Below, one piece after another: positions 17,799-26,543 of a DNA stretch of 49,693 nt. A program made the position numbers and the translations under genes. Origin of the DNA: Anaerocolumna sp. (GTDB lineage Bacteria; Bacillota; Clostridia; Lachnospirales; Lachnospiraceae); the NCBI GenBank assembly GCA_029239975.1, contig JARBTX010000023.1, positions 1 through 49,693 on the forward strand. The letters are read 5' to 3'. The notes beneath the pieces are model-generated. The model was not told the DNA's origin. It made no database searches and saw only the letters and a list, made by a program, of their open reading frames with translations. How positions within the stretch are numbered: position 1 is the first letter of the stretch; each line of letters opens with the position of its first letter.

Positions 17799-19325
17799 AT
17801 GAAACAGAGAAAAGGAATGACATACAGAACAAAACTAATTGGATTCTTTTTATTGGCTACCTTTATCATAACTATGGTTGGTCTGTACAATTACACGTCA
17901 TCTAGAGTATTAATGAAAGATATGACCAGTTTGCTGAATAAAAGCCAAGAATTAAATATGCTATATAATCAATTAGAACAGATACAAGATGACTTAGAAG
18001 TCTATCTATCCACAAGAAGCTCTGACAGTTTACAGTCCTTTTATGATCATAGTAACTCAATTTCAGATAATAACAATAGTCTAAAAAAAGATGCTGGATA
18101 TACAGAGCGTGGTATTAAAATCAAGAATTTAACTAGCATGATAGATCATTATCTTAAAATACTAGATGAAACAATTATTGATAAAAGAAACAAAAAGATT
18201 GATGATTATACATCAGGTTATCAGGATTCCGTGGAAGAATATACGTATATAGGTAACTACATTCAAGAAATCATGAGTACCGATTTAAGTGATAGTGCTG
18301 AAAAGTATATTCAGATACAAAAAGAAGTGAAACAGACTACAATTATTAATTATATTATGTTTGGTGTAACTATTATACTAATATCTGTAATTATAGTATT
18401 GTTTAGTATCGAGATAACGAAACCAATCTCTAAGTTAGTATCTTATGCAAAAGAGATATCCGACGGTAATTTTGATATAGAGGTTACTGATGAGAAGACA
18501 AGCAGTGAAATAAGTATTTTATTTCAAACCTTTAACAAAATGGCAATCAGTATCAGGGAGTATGTAAATGAATTAAAAGAAAAGCAAAGGCTTGAGAGAA
18601 CCCTAATTGAAGAAAAGGTTGATAATCTTAAGATGAAAAATGCATTACATGAAGCGGAATTACTAGCATTACAATCTCAAGTAAATCCTCATTTTATTTT
18701 TAATTCCATTAACATAGGTGCAAAAGTTGCAATGCTACAGGGCGATTCTGTAACTTGTGATTATCTAGAGAATTTTGCTGAAATTTTTCGTTATAACTTA
18801 AAAGGGCTTGATTATAATGCGACATTGCAAGAAGAAGTAAACAATGTTTCTGCATATATGAGTTTACTAACCACACGGTTTGGTGATATTATTGATTTTC
18901 GTCTGGATGTTCCAGATGATGAAAAAATAAAAGATTTCATTTTGCCTAGAATGACACTTCAGCCATTAGTTGAAAATGCATATATACATGGTGTAAGTAA
19001 ATTTGATGATGGTGGTATCATTGAATTAAAAGTGAAAATACTTGATAATCGTATGCAGGTAATTATTGCAAATACTGGAGATGAATTCCCACAGGAGACA
19101 ATAAATCTTATTTTAAGTCGTAAATTAAAAAGTAATCGAAATCCTTCTAATAAAGGTCATACCACCGGTATTGGTATTGATAATGTTCTTAATCGGTTAC
19201 GACTATTTTATGAAGAGAAAGATGTTATGAATATTACGTGTGTTGATGGAGTAACAAATGTTATTCTATCATTACCACTTGATTATAAGAAAGAGATAGA
19301 TAGAGGTCGATGGGACGATGTGTAG
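17799..19325 (+). CDS. LytS/YesM-type sensor histidine kinase
   Basis: A 508-residue membrane kinase. TM1 lies at about 12-32, a mostly helical external segment of about 150 residues follows, TM2 is at about 183-205, and then HAMP and a coiled coil. The phosphoacceptor block is QSQVNPHFIFNSINIG with His298. The ATPase boxes are LQPLVENAYIHGVSK, ANTGD and GHTTGIGIDNVLNRL. The external domain is shorter than in the kinase at 2791 and lacks a Cache look, consistent with sensing through the anchored binding protein upstream. GGAGG precedes ATG 17799. The 3' end overlaps the regulator gene by 8 bp, indicating translational coupling. Confidence 0.93.
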   Translation: MKQRKGMTYRTKLIGFFLLATFIITMVGLYNYTSSRVLMKDMTSLLNKSQELNMLYNQLEQIQDDLEVYLSTRSSDSLQSFYDHSNSISDNNNSLKKDAGYTERGIKIKNLTSMIDHYLKILDETIIDKRNKKIDDYTSGYQDSVEEYTYIGNYIQEIMSTDLSDSAEKYIQIQKEVKQTTIINYIMFGVTIILISVIIVLFSIEITKPISKLVSYAKEISDGNFDIEVTDEKTSSEISILFQTFNKMAISIREYVNELKEKQRLERTLIEEKVDNLKMKNALHEAELLALQSQVNPHFIFNSINIGAKVAMLQGDSVTCDYLENFAEIFRYNLKGLDYNATLQEEVNNVSAYMSLLTTRFGDIIDFRLDVPDDEKIKDFILPRMTLQPLVENAYIHGVSKFDDGGIIELKVKILDNRMQVIIANTGDEFPQETINLILSRKLKSNRNPSNKGHTTGIGIDNVLNRLRLFYEEKDVMNITCVDGVTNVILSLPLDYKKEIDRGRWDDV

Positions 19326-20922
19326 AGTACTAATAGTAGATGATGAACCAATAGCAGTGGAGTCTATCATTTATATGATAAAGAAGAATTTCGACTCGAT
19401 TGATATTGTCGGTACATCAAGGTCAGGGAAAGATGCTATTGAGAAGGCTTATAATTTACATCCAGATATTATTATTATGGATATCAATATGCCTGGAATC
19501 AATGGTCTTGAAGCAATGAAACAAATTAGAGTGGTTAATACAACAGTTAGTTTTATTGTTATTTCAGCCTTTGATTATTTTGATTATGCGGTAGAGTCCG
19601 TTGCACTTGGTGTAGAAGAATATTTATTAAAGCCAGTAAAAGAAGCAAAGTTTAATGAAACTTTACAAAAGGTAATGAATCAAATTAATGTTAGAAAACA
19701 AAATATGAAAAAAAATCTTGAGCAGCAAGAACGCTTAGAGATGATTATTCCGATTTTAGAAACTGGATTTATGAATTCGTTATGTCTATATGGTGAAAAT
19801 TCACAAGAACTCCAAAATTACTGTGATTTATTCGGATATAATAAATCTAGTGGTTATGTTATGGCGATTGAATTTGGACAAAGAAGAAGTAAAAAAATTG
19901 AGAATAAAATCGGTGCAGGTGTACAAGGTGAAAAAATGTACTCAGAATATAAGAATATTATCAAGTCAGCTTGTACTTGCATTGTTGGACCAATTATGCT
20001 TAATCGAATTATTGTTTATGTATTTGATGATAGTAAAGCAGAATGTTTTGAGCAAAAGAGTGAGTCTGTTAAATTAGCACAGATAATCATAGACAGAGCG
20101 TCTAGAATATATCCAGATATTTTTATTGGAATTGGACATTTTCATGAGAGTATTATAGACGCTAAAAAATCATATCAGGAATCACTTTATTCACTGCGAA
20201 TACTGTCTGCAGCAGAAGAAAATACAAATTATAATCAAATACTTCATGTGGATGATATTATTGAAAAAGTCGAATATACAGAAAGTGATTATGAACAACA
20301 AATTGAAGATGAAATTTATTCTAGAGTTGTAGAAAACGATGAAGTTCATGTACAAGCTGCATTTGAGCAATTATATGCCAGAATGAGTGCAGATACCAAT
20401 ATGAATTTTGATGCGATTAAGAATCGCATGATTGGTCTAGTAATGGGCTTTGGTACAAGATGGGGGCATGTACTAGGCGATTATTACGGAGTGTTGAGTG
20501 AAATTATCAAAGCGAATGATAAAGTAACCTTATATCAAATATGTAGCCGTTTTATAAGTAAAACAATTGGGCTTATTGTATCTGGTAGGCAGAAAAAGGT
20601 GAATTCGATTATTGAGAAAGCAGATCAATACATTTTAGAACATTATGCGGAAGACATATCCTTAGATGATGTTGCAAAAGAAGTAAATTTAAGTTCCTAT
20701 TACTTTAGTCGATTTTATAAAGAAGAAGCTGGAATTAATTTTAGTGATAAATTAGTAAATGTTAGAATTGATAAGGCGAAGGAACTTCTTAAGAGAGAAG
20801 ATTTGTCCATTAAAGATGTATGTTTTATGGTGGGGTATATGGAGCCAAACTATTTCTCTAAAATATTTAAGAAGGTTACAGGTTGTACAGCCAGCGAATA
20901 TAAAAAAATGTTTGGGTTATAA
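19318..20922 (+). CDS. AraC-family response regulator
   Basis: A 534-residue receiver plus AraC protein. The receiver has DD at residues 9-10 and phosphoacceptor Asp55 (IIIMDINMPG), followed by the conserved Lys in LLKP. A coiled linker and a middle domain of about 270 residues precede the paired helix-turn-helix motifs (ISLDDVAKEVNLSSYYFSRF and LSIKDVCFMVGYMEPNYFSK). The start ATG overlaps the kinase stop codon region. It should be phosphorylated by that kinase and activate the adjacent transporter unit, as YesN does for xylFGH in C. beijerinckii (known for that system, inferred here). Confidence 0.93.
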   Translation: MCRVLIVDDEPIAVESIIYMIKKNFDSIDIVGTSRSGKDAIEKAYNLHPDIIIMDINMPGINGLEAMKQIRVVNTTVSFIVISAFDYFDYAVESVALGVEEYLLKPVKEAKFNETLQKVMNQINVRKQNMKKNLEQQERLEMIIPILETGFMNSLCLYGENSQELQNYCDLFGYNKSSGYVMAIEFGQRRSKKIENKIGAGVQGEKMYSEYKNIIKSACTCIVGPIMLNRIIVYVFDDSKAECFEQKSESVKLAQIIIDRASRIYPDIFIGIGHFHESIIDAKKSYQESLYSLRILSAAEENTNYNQILHVDDIIEKVEYTESDYEQQIEDEIYSRVVENDEVHVQAAFEQLYARMSADTNMNFDAIKNRMIGLVMGFGTRWGHVLGDYYGVLSEIIKANDKVTLYQICSRFISKTIGLIVSGRQKKVNSIIEKADQYILEHYAEDISLDDVAKEVNLSSYYFSRFYKEEAGINFSDKLVNVRIDKAKELLKREDLSIKDVCFMVGYMEPNYFSKIFKKVTGCTASEYKKMFGL

Positions 20923-20933
20923 GGAGGAGGTTT

Positions 20934-21992
20934 ATGGGTAAAAAGAAGCTGTTGCAAAAACAGATGATGCTAGGTGTATTATTAGCATTTGGTTTATTAT
21001 CAATGTTTGGGTGCAGTAAGAAGGAAGAAATTAAAGACGAACCTACAGAAGAAAAAAAGATAACCGTTGGTTTTTCTTTAGGGACATTAATGGAGGATCG
21101 TTGGATAAGGGACAGAGATATATTTATGTCTAAAGCCCAGCAAGAAGGCATTGATGTTATCGTAAATAATGCCAATAAGGATTCTGACCTTCAATACCAA
21201 CAAGTATTAGAGATGTTAGATCAAGGTATTGATGTATTGGTTATAGCACCAAATGACTGTAATAGTGAGGCAAGATGTGTAGAAGCTGCCAAAGAAAAGA
21301 ATGTTCCAGTAGTATCATATGACAGACTGGTTTATAACAGTGACGTTGATGTTTATATATCCTTTGATAATACTGCGGTTGGAGTAACTATGGCTTCTTA
21401 TCTGGTTGAACAGGTACCAGAAGGCGGGTATATGATTATCAGTGGAGCTAAAAATGATAGTAATAGTGAAATGATATACGAAGGTGTTATGAGCGTTTTA
21501 AAGCCATTTGTTGATAGCAATAAAATACAGATATTAAATGAAACTTGGGTAGAGGGCTGGATTCGTGAATCTGCTTATGGTTTTATGTCAGAAGAATTAA
21601 AAAAACAAAAAGACAAAATAAAAGCAGTTATTTGTGGTAACGATTCCTTAGCCTGGGGAGCTATTGATGCGTTATCAGAAGCACAAATCGCAGAACAAGT
21701 TCAGGTTGTAGGTCAAGATGCTGATTTAGTTGCTTGTCAAAGAATTGTAACTGGAAAACAATCATTAACTGTTTATAAACCAATAAAGAATCTTGTCGAG
21801 AAGACAGTTGAAGTTTGTTTACAACTTGTTAAAGGCGAAGAAATAAAAACCGATGGAGTTATGAATGATGGTACTTATAAAGTTCCATATATATATATCG
21901 ATGTAGAAGCAGTTACAAAAGATAATATCGATGAAACTGTTATAAAAGATGGTTTTCACTTGTATGAAGATGTTTATCAAACAGAAGATTAG
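20934..21992 (+). CDS. xylF: XylF-type D-xylose-binding lipoprotein
   Basis: A 352-residue lipoprotein with a signal peptide and lipobox LLSMFGC, acylated Cys27. The mature domain closely follows the E. coli XylF pattern: TVGFSLGTLMEDRWIRDRDI, DVLVIAPND, VSYDRLVYNSDVDVYISFDN, GQDADLVACQRIVTGKQSLT and VIKDGFH. It begins 12 bp after the regulator gene behind AAGGAGGAGG, so it belongs to the sensor unit rather than the transporter unit. It could feed xylose to the MmsAB-type transporter downstream or act as a second sensor input. There is no xylGH pair of its own in the window. Confidence 0.85.
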   Translation: MGKKKLLQKQMMLGVLLAFGLLSMFGCSKKEEIKDEPTEEKKITVGFSLGTLMEDRWIRDRDIFMSKAQQEGIDVIVNNANKDSDLQYQQVLEMLDQGIDVLVIAPNDCNSEARCVEAAKEKNVPVVSYDRLVYNSDVDVYISFDNTAVGVTMASYLVEQVPEGGYMIISGAKNDSNSEMIYEGVMSVLKPFVDSNKIQILNETWVEGWIRESAYGFMSEELKKQKDKIKAVICGNDSLAWGAIDALSEAQIAEQVQVVGQDADLVACQRIVTGKQSLTVYKPIKNLVEKTVEVCLQLVKGEEIKTDGVMNDGTYKVPYIYIDVEAVTKDNIDETVIKDGFHLYEDVYQTED

Positions 21993-22049
21993 ATATTTAA
22001 TCTAAAAAAGAGTCAAAGTGTTATAAATACGATCAATTAAACTGTAGGG

Positions 22050-22129
22050 GCTGTCACACTAGCTGTTTTAGCTGCTCTCCGTCAAGTAGACGGGGGCTGC
22101 TAAACCGCTTAGTGGCAGCTCTTTTTTTG
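22050..22129 (+). terminator. Large rho-independent terminator after xylF
   Basis: GGGGCTGTCAC and GTTTTAGCTGC pair, partly through G-U pairs, with GCTGCTAAACCGCTTAGTGGCAGCTC. A GC-rich tip, CCGTC-AAGTA-GACGG, caps the stem, and TTTTTTT follows at about 22122. It separates the sensor unit from the transporter unit. The remaining 421-bp gap (21993-22413) holds two more inverted repeats and a promoter but no gene. Confidence 0.85.
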
Positions 22130-22203
22130 TCGTAAAAGTAGAAAGGGAGCGCACAATTATTCGTATAAGATTAACTACTTGTATTCTTGTACATTAGTTT
22201 AGG

Positions 22204-22246
22204 ATAAAATATTGCTATTTAATTTTAGATAATAGCAATATTTTAT
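22204..22246. promoter_or_regulatory. Perfect 16-bp inverted repeat upstream of the transporter promoter
   Basis: ATAAAATATTGCTATT (22204-22219) and AATAGCAATATTTTAT (22231-22246) are exact complements around an 11-nt loop. It sits about 60 bp upstream of the -35 box and could bind a dimeric activator or form a second, weak terminator. Confidence 0.5.
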
Positions 22247-22308
22247 AGAAGTAAAAATTCTACAAAAATAGATAGCAAAATAGTCATAATACACAACAAA
22301 TGCGTACA

Positions 22309-22337
22309 TTGTGAATTGAGTTTTTGTATAGTATGAT
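22309..22337 (+). promoter_or_regulatory. Promoter of the monosaccharide transporter unit
   Basis: TTGTGA (22309-22314), a 17-bp spacer and TATGAT (22332-22337). The imperfect -35 box fits a promoter that needs activation. A perfect 8-bp inverted repeat (TGACTTAA-TTCG-TTAAGTCA, 22358-22377) lies just after the expected start of transcription. Confidence 0.6.
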
Positions 22338-22357
22338 ATAGAAGTAACGAAAGTTAA

Positions 22358-22377
22358 TGACTTAATTCGTTAAGTCA
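22358..22377. promoter_or_regulatory. Inverted repeat in the transporter leader, candidate operator
   Basis: TGACTTAA-TTCG-TTAAGTCA is a perfect palindrome of 8-bp arms with a UUCG tetraloop, located about 15-20 nt after the predicted transcription start. The UUCG loop would make a stable RNA hairpin at the 5' end of the message, and the position also suits repressor binding. Confidence 0.45.
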
Positions 22378-22413
22378 AATTAATTTTAATTAAGAGAAGG
22401 GCGGAAAGAGGAT

Positions 22414-23532
22414 ATGAAGAAATTTTTAGCATTAGTATTATGTCTAACTATGGTTTTAACTATGGTAGGATGTGGTAGCAAAGACACTGCAACAAGTGGT
22501 GGATCAAAATCAGGTAAAGTAGATGTTGGTATCGTACTTCCAACAAAAGATGAACCAAGATGGATTCAAGATCAAGAAAGATTCGAATCTGTTATCTCTT
22601 CCACAGATTATTCTGTAGAAGTATTATTTAGCCAAGGTTCATCCGCTAACGAAAAAACTAACGTAGAAACTTTAATCGCAAAAGGAATCAAAGTTCTTAT
22701 TATCTGTGCACAAGATGCAGCAGCTGCAGCATCTAGCGTTGAAGCAGCGAAAGCAGCTGGCGTAACTGTTATTTCTTATGACAGATTAATCACAGATACA
22801 GATGCACTTGATTATTATGTTACATTTGATAGTATCTCTGTAGGTGAAGCAATGGGTAAATACCTTGTTGATAATGCAACAGGAACTGGTAATCCATTAT
22901 ACTTATATGCTGGTGCAGCAACTGATAACAATGCATTCCTTTTCTTTGAAGGTGCTTGGAATATTTTACAACCAAAAATCGCTGATGGTACATTTGTAAT
23001 CAAGAACTCTTCTGAAGCAGTTGCAGTTCAAGATCAAGCGAAATTAACTCGTGATCAATTATCAGCTATCATTGGTCAGGTTACAACTAACTGGGATTTC
23101 AACGAAGCTAAATCTAAAGCAGAAGCTCATTTAACATCTGCTACAGCAGCTGATAAAGGTAAAACTTATATCTTAGCTCCTAACGATGGTACTGCACGTT
23201 CTATCGCAGACGTATTCGCAGCTGACGCTGATGTAAGCGAATACTTCATCACTGGTCAAGATTCTGAAAAAGCATCTGTTCAATACGTTATCGATGGAAA
23301 ACAATCTATGACAGTATTTAAAGATACTCGTACTTTAGCTGCCGATGCTATGAACATGGCTATCTCAGTTATCGAAGGAAAAACTGCAACAACTGATACA
23401 ACTTACAACAATGGTGTTGAAGACGTTGCTGCGAAACAAACTCCTGTAGTTGTAGTAACTAAGGACAATGTAAAGAGCGCATTAATCGATTCTGGTTATT
23501 ATGCAGCATCTGATTTTACAGGATTAGAGTAA
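22414..23532 (+). CDS. chvE: ChvE-type multiple-monosaccharide-binding lipoprotein
   Basis: A 372-residue lipoprotein; lipobox LTMVGC gives acylated Cys20. The mature domain follows the ChvE pattern: GIVLPTKDEPRWIQDQERF, KGIKVLIICAQD, VISYDRLITDTDALDYYVTFD, FFEGAWNILQPKIADG, ITGQDSEKASVQYVIDGKQS and SALIDSGYY. ChvE-family proteins bind several aldoses, including arabinose, xylose, glucose and galactose. Codon use is strongly biased, suggesting high expression. It is the first gene of the transporter unit, behind its own promoter, and is separated from the ATPase gene by a strong hairpin. It differs from XylF 400 bp upstream, so the locus has two lipoprotein binders with different signatures. 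Confidence 0.88.
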   Translation: MKKFLALVLCLTMVLTMVGCGSKDTATSGGSKSGKVDVGIVLPTKDEPRWIQDQERFESVISSTDYSVEVLFSQGSSANEKTNVETLIAKGIKVLIICAQDAAAAASSVEAAKAAGVTVISYDRLITDTDALDYYVTFDSISVGEAMGKYLVDNATGTGNPLYLYAGAATDNNAFLFFEGAWNILQPKIADGTFVIKNSSEAVAVQDQAKLTRDQLSAIIGQVTTNWDFNEAKSKAEAHLTSATAADKGKTYILAPNDGTARSIADVFAADADVSEYFITGQDSEKASVQYVIDGKQSMTVFKDTRTLAADAMNMAISVIEGKTATTDTTYNNGVEDVAAKQTPVVVVTKDNVKSALIDSGYYAASDFTGLE

Positions 23533-23563
23533 TCCTTAAATAAATAGAAATCTGCTCATCTTG

Positions 23564-23606
23564 AGACCGGCTTAAGAATAATGCAAGATTATTTTTAAGC
23601 CGGTTT
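23564..23606 (+). terminator. Strong intercistronic hairpin between binding protein and ATPase
   Basis: ACCGGCTTAA and AATAAT pair with ATTATT and TTAAGCCGGT around GCAAG. No U-tract follows (TTCATG), so it is more likely an mRNA-stabilising or partial-termination element that raises binding protein over the membrane subunits. Confidence 0.6.
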
Positions 23607-23626
23607 CATGTTAAAGGAGGCTTATC

Positions 23627-25153
23627 GTGAGTGACTATATATTAGAAATGCAGAATATAGTAAAAGAATTTCCCGGTGTTAAGGCACTTAGCAATGTTAA
23701 TTTCAAAGTAAAACGTGGTGAGATTCATTGTTTGGTAGGTGAGAACGGAGCGGGTAAATCAACTTTAATGAAGGTACTTTCTGGAGTATATCCTTTTGGT
23801 ACTTATAGTGGAAATATCGTTTACAACGATAAAGTACAACAGTTTAAATCAATTGCAGATAGTGAAACTGCAGGTATTGCAATTATTTATCAAGAATTAG
23901 CATTAATCCCTGAACTTAGTATTTATGAAAATATTTATTTTGGCCATGAAATCATGGATGGCAAAGTTATTAATTGGAACCAAACGATTGTACAGGCAGC
24001 CGAGATGTTAAAGAAGGTAAGACTTAATGTAAATCCTTCCGTTAAAATAAAAGACTTAGGTGTAGGTAATCAGCAGTTAGTAGAAATCGCAAAAGCACTT
24101 AGTAAAAATGTTAAGTTATTAATTCTAGATGAACCGACAGCAGCTCTAAATGAAGATGATAGTGCAAATCTCTTGGAATTATTAAGACAGCTTAAAGAGC
24201 AAGGGGTTACATGTATTATGATTTCTCACAAATTAAAGGAAATCGTTTCTATTGCAGATACAGTAACTGTAGTAAGAGATGGTGCAACAATATGTTCTAT
24301 GGATGCTCATGAAATGGAGATTACAGAACAAGAAATCATACGTAACATGGTAGGTAGAGAAATTGAGAATATATATCCAAAGAGGGAAAAAGCAGCCTTC
24401 GGAGATGTATGTTTAGAAATAAAGAATTGGACAGTACAAGATCCAAAATCAGGTCGTGAAATCCTACATAATGTTAATGTTAATGTTCGCAAAGGCGAAA
24501 TTGTAGGTATTGCAGGCTTGATGGGTGCCGGCAGAACGGAATTAGCATTAAGTATATTTGGTAATACACCAAAATATAAGATTACAAGTGGTGAAATTTT
24601 TATTGAAGGTCAACCTAAAAAATTAAATCATCCAAAAGCAGCAATGGATGCAGGAATAGCCTATGTTACTGAAGATAGAAAAGGAAACGGATTAATCTTA
24701 ATTCAGGATATTAAATACAATACTACTATTTCAAACTTAGAGAAATTAACAGAAGGAATAGTAATTAATGAAAATGAAGAAATCAATGTTGCCAACGATT
24801 TCAAAAAGTCCATTGGCATTAAAGCACCTTCTATTAAGCAATTAGTTGGTAATTTAAGTGGTGGTAATCAGCAAAAAGTTTCTCTAGCAAAATGGCTCTT
24901 TGTTGGACCAAAAGTATTAATTTTAGATGAACCTACTAGAGGTATCGATGTTGGTGCGAAGTTTGAGATATATACTCTTATGAACCGTTTGGTTGAACAA
25001 GGAATGAGCATTATCATGATATCATCAGAATTATTGGAAGTTCTAGGTATGAGTGATCGTCTGTATGTAATGTCAGAAGGAACCATTACTGGAGAATTAT
25101 CAGCTGACGAAGCTACAGAACAGAATGTTATGGCTTTGGCCACAAGAGTATAG
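23627..25153 (+). CDS. mmsA: Multiple-monosaccharide ABC transporter ATPase (GguA/MmsA type)
   Basis: A 508-residue tandem ATPase of the CUT2 family. The first domain has Walker A GENGAGKST (about 38-46), signature GVGNQQLVEIAKAL and Walker B LLILDEPTAAL. The second domain has the weakened P-loop GLMGAGRTEL typical of CUT2 proteins, then LSGGNQQKVSLAKWL and LILDEPTRGIDV. The start is GTG 23627, with AAAGGAGG 7 nt upstream. It energises import through the permease that starts 11 bp downstream. The long central TYSGNIVYNDK style and the ChvE-type partner favour GguA/MmsA over RbsA, though these are close relatives. Confidence 0.9.
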   Translation: MSDYILEMQNIVKEFPGVKALSNVNFKVKRGEIHCLVGENGAGKSTLMKVLSGVYPFGTYSGNIVYNDKVQQFKSIADSETAGIAIIYQELALIPELSIYENIYFGHEIMDGKVINWNQTIVQAAEMLKKVRLNVNPSVKIKDLGVGNQQLVEIAKALSKNVKLLILDEPTAALNEDDSANLLELLRQLKEQGVTCIMISHKLKEIVSIADTVTVVRDGATICSMDAHEMEITEQEIIRNMVGREIENIYPKREKAAFGDVCLEIKNWTVQDPKSGREILHNVNVNVRKGEIVGIAGLMGAGRTELALSIFGNTPKYKITSGEIFIEGQPKKLNHPKAAMDAGIAYVTEDRKGNGLILIQDIKYNTTISNLEKLTEGIVINENEEINVANDFKKSIGIKAPSIKQLVGNLSGGNQQKVSLAKWLFVGPKVLILDEPTRGIDVGAKFEIYTLMNRLVEQGMSIIMISSELLEVLGMSDRLYVMSEGTITGELSADEATEQNVMALATRV

Positions 25154-25164
25154 GAGGTAATAAG

Positions 25165-26373
25165 ATGAAAAGCGTTAATGGGCAAATGGATACAAATAAA
25201 GTTGGAATTGGACGAGAAATTTCAACATTATTAAAAGCAAATATGCGTGATTATGCAATGTACATTGCTTTGGTTGTTATATTTATATTTTTTGGATTTC
25301 GTACAGATGGTTTATTCTTATCATCAAGAAATTTAACAGACTTAATTAATCAAACTGGTTATGTAGCTATATTAGCAATTGGTATGACCATAATCTTAAT
25401 TATTAAACACATTGACTTATCTGTAGGTTATGTCGCTGGTTTCTTAGGTGCAGTTGCTGCATTGTTAATGAAATCTGGTATGTCAGTTTGGTTGGTTATT
25501 CCAATTATCTTAGCATTAGGTATCTGTGTTGGTTTATATCAAGGATTTTTAGTTGCCAAGATTGGGGTACCAGCATTCGTTACAACACTAGCAGGTATGT
25601 TCATATTCAGAGGTTTATTATCCTTAGTTACAGCAGGTAGTGGTACAATTATTGTTAAGGATAAAGCATTTAAAGCATTATCACAAGGATTTATTCCAGA
25701 TCTACCAGTAAGTGGTAGCTTCCATTATCTAACATTGATTATTGGTATTGTAGCTATTGTATTGGTTGTTTTTAATCTATTTAAATCAAGAAGAAACATG
25801 TTAAAGTATAACTTTAAAGTTAATTCTGCTCCAATTTTTATCTCACAATTAATTTTTGTATCCGCAATTATCTTTATTATTATATGGATATTAGCAGGTT
25901 ATAATGGTATTCCTTGGACCGCTGTAATCGTTGGTGTAGTATTATTTATCTACAACTTTATGTTAAATAAAACTCGTTTAGGTAGATATATCTATGGTAT
26001 CGGTGGTAATGCAGAAGCAGCAGAATTATCTGGTATAAACGTTAGAAAAATTACATTCTTTGCTTTTGCTTCTATGAGTATGTTAGCAGCGCTTGCTGGT
26101 ATGTTATATACATCCAGATTAGCATCTGCAACACCTACAGCAGGCTTAGGATTCGAACTTGATGCAATTGCATCTTCCTATATTGGTGGTGTATCTGTTA
26201 ATGGCGGTATTGGTAGGGTAACAAATACAATCATTGGTGCATTAGTAATTATGTCATTAACAAACGGTATGAACCTAATGGGTGTTGACGTTTCTTATCA
26301 ATATATCGTTAAAGGTATCATCTTTATTTTAGCAGTAGCATTTGATGTTAAGACTCGTGGTGGTAGAAAATAA
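25165..26373 (+). CDS. mmsB: Multiple-monosaccharide ABC transporter permease (GguB/MmsB type)
   Basis: A 402-residue CUT2 permease with about ten membrane segments. It is longer than RbsC (about 320 aa) and matches the GguB/XylH length class. Landmarks are LINQTGYVAILAIGMTIILI, HIDLSVGYVAGFLGAV, GVPAFVTTLAGMFIFRG and GGNAEAAELSGINVRKITF. AGGAGG precedes the ATG. It ends the transporter unit; a strong terminator lies 44 bp after the stop codon. The complete importer is ChvE-type binder, MmsA and MmsB. Confidence 0.9.
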   Translation: MKSVNGQMDTNKVGIGREISTLLKANMRDYAMYIALVVIFIFFGFRTDGLFLSSRNLTDLINQTGYVAILAIGMTIILIIKHIDLSVGYVAGFLGAVAALLMKSGMSVWLVIPIILALGICVGLYQGFLVAKIGVPAFVTTLAGMFIFRGLLSLVTAGSGTIIVKDKAFKALSQGFIPDLPVSGSFHYLTLIIGIVAIVLVVFNLFKSRRNMLKYNFKVNSAPIFISQLIFVSAIIFIIIWILAGYNGIPWTAVIVGVVLFIYNFMLNKTRLGRYIYGIGGNAEAAELSGINVRKITFFAFASMSMLAALAGMLYTSRLASATPTAGLGFELDAIASSYIGGVSVNGGIGRVTNTIIGALVIMSLTNGMNLMGVDVSYQYIVKGIIFILAVAFDVKTRGGRK

Positions 26374-26416
26374 TGTATAAAAATGCTAAAATTTAACAAA
26401 TGTAACTTGTAATTAG

Positions 26417-26460
26417 AACGTGCTTTGTATTATAATGACAATAATACAAAGTACGTTTTT
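26417..26460 (+). terminator. Rho-independent terminator of the transporter unit
   Basis: AACGT-CTTTGTATTAT pairs with ATAATACAAAG-ACGTT with one mismatch (26417-26457) and is followed by TTTTT. Confidence 0.85.
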
Positions 26461-26469
26461 ATGCAAAAA

Positions 26470-26498
26470 TTGAGTTGGTAGTTTATTACAATTAATAA
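26470..26498 (+). promoter_or_regulatory. Possible promoter of the second chemoreceptor
   Basis: TTGAGT (26470-26475), 17 bp and TAATAA (26493-26498). The match is partial. No motility sigma factor consensus was seen, so expression with the sugar locus is more likely than with flagellar genes. Confidence 0.35.
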
Positions 26499-26543
26499 TG
26501 AAAAGCTTTTAAGCAAAAACAAATGAATTGGAGTGAAGGTACC

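Noticed and set aside
23627..26373. Calling the transporter RbsAC or XylGH
   Set aside because: The permease length (402 aa) and the ChvE-like binding protein fit the multiple-monosaccharide type better; XylGH cannot be excluded by reading alone.
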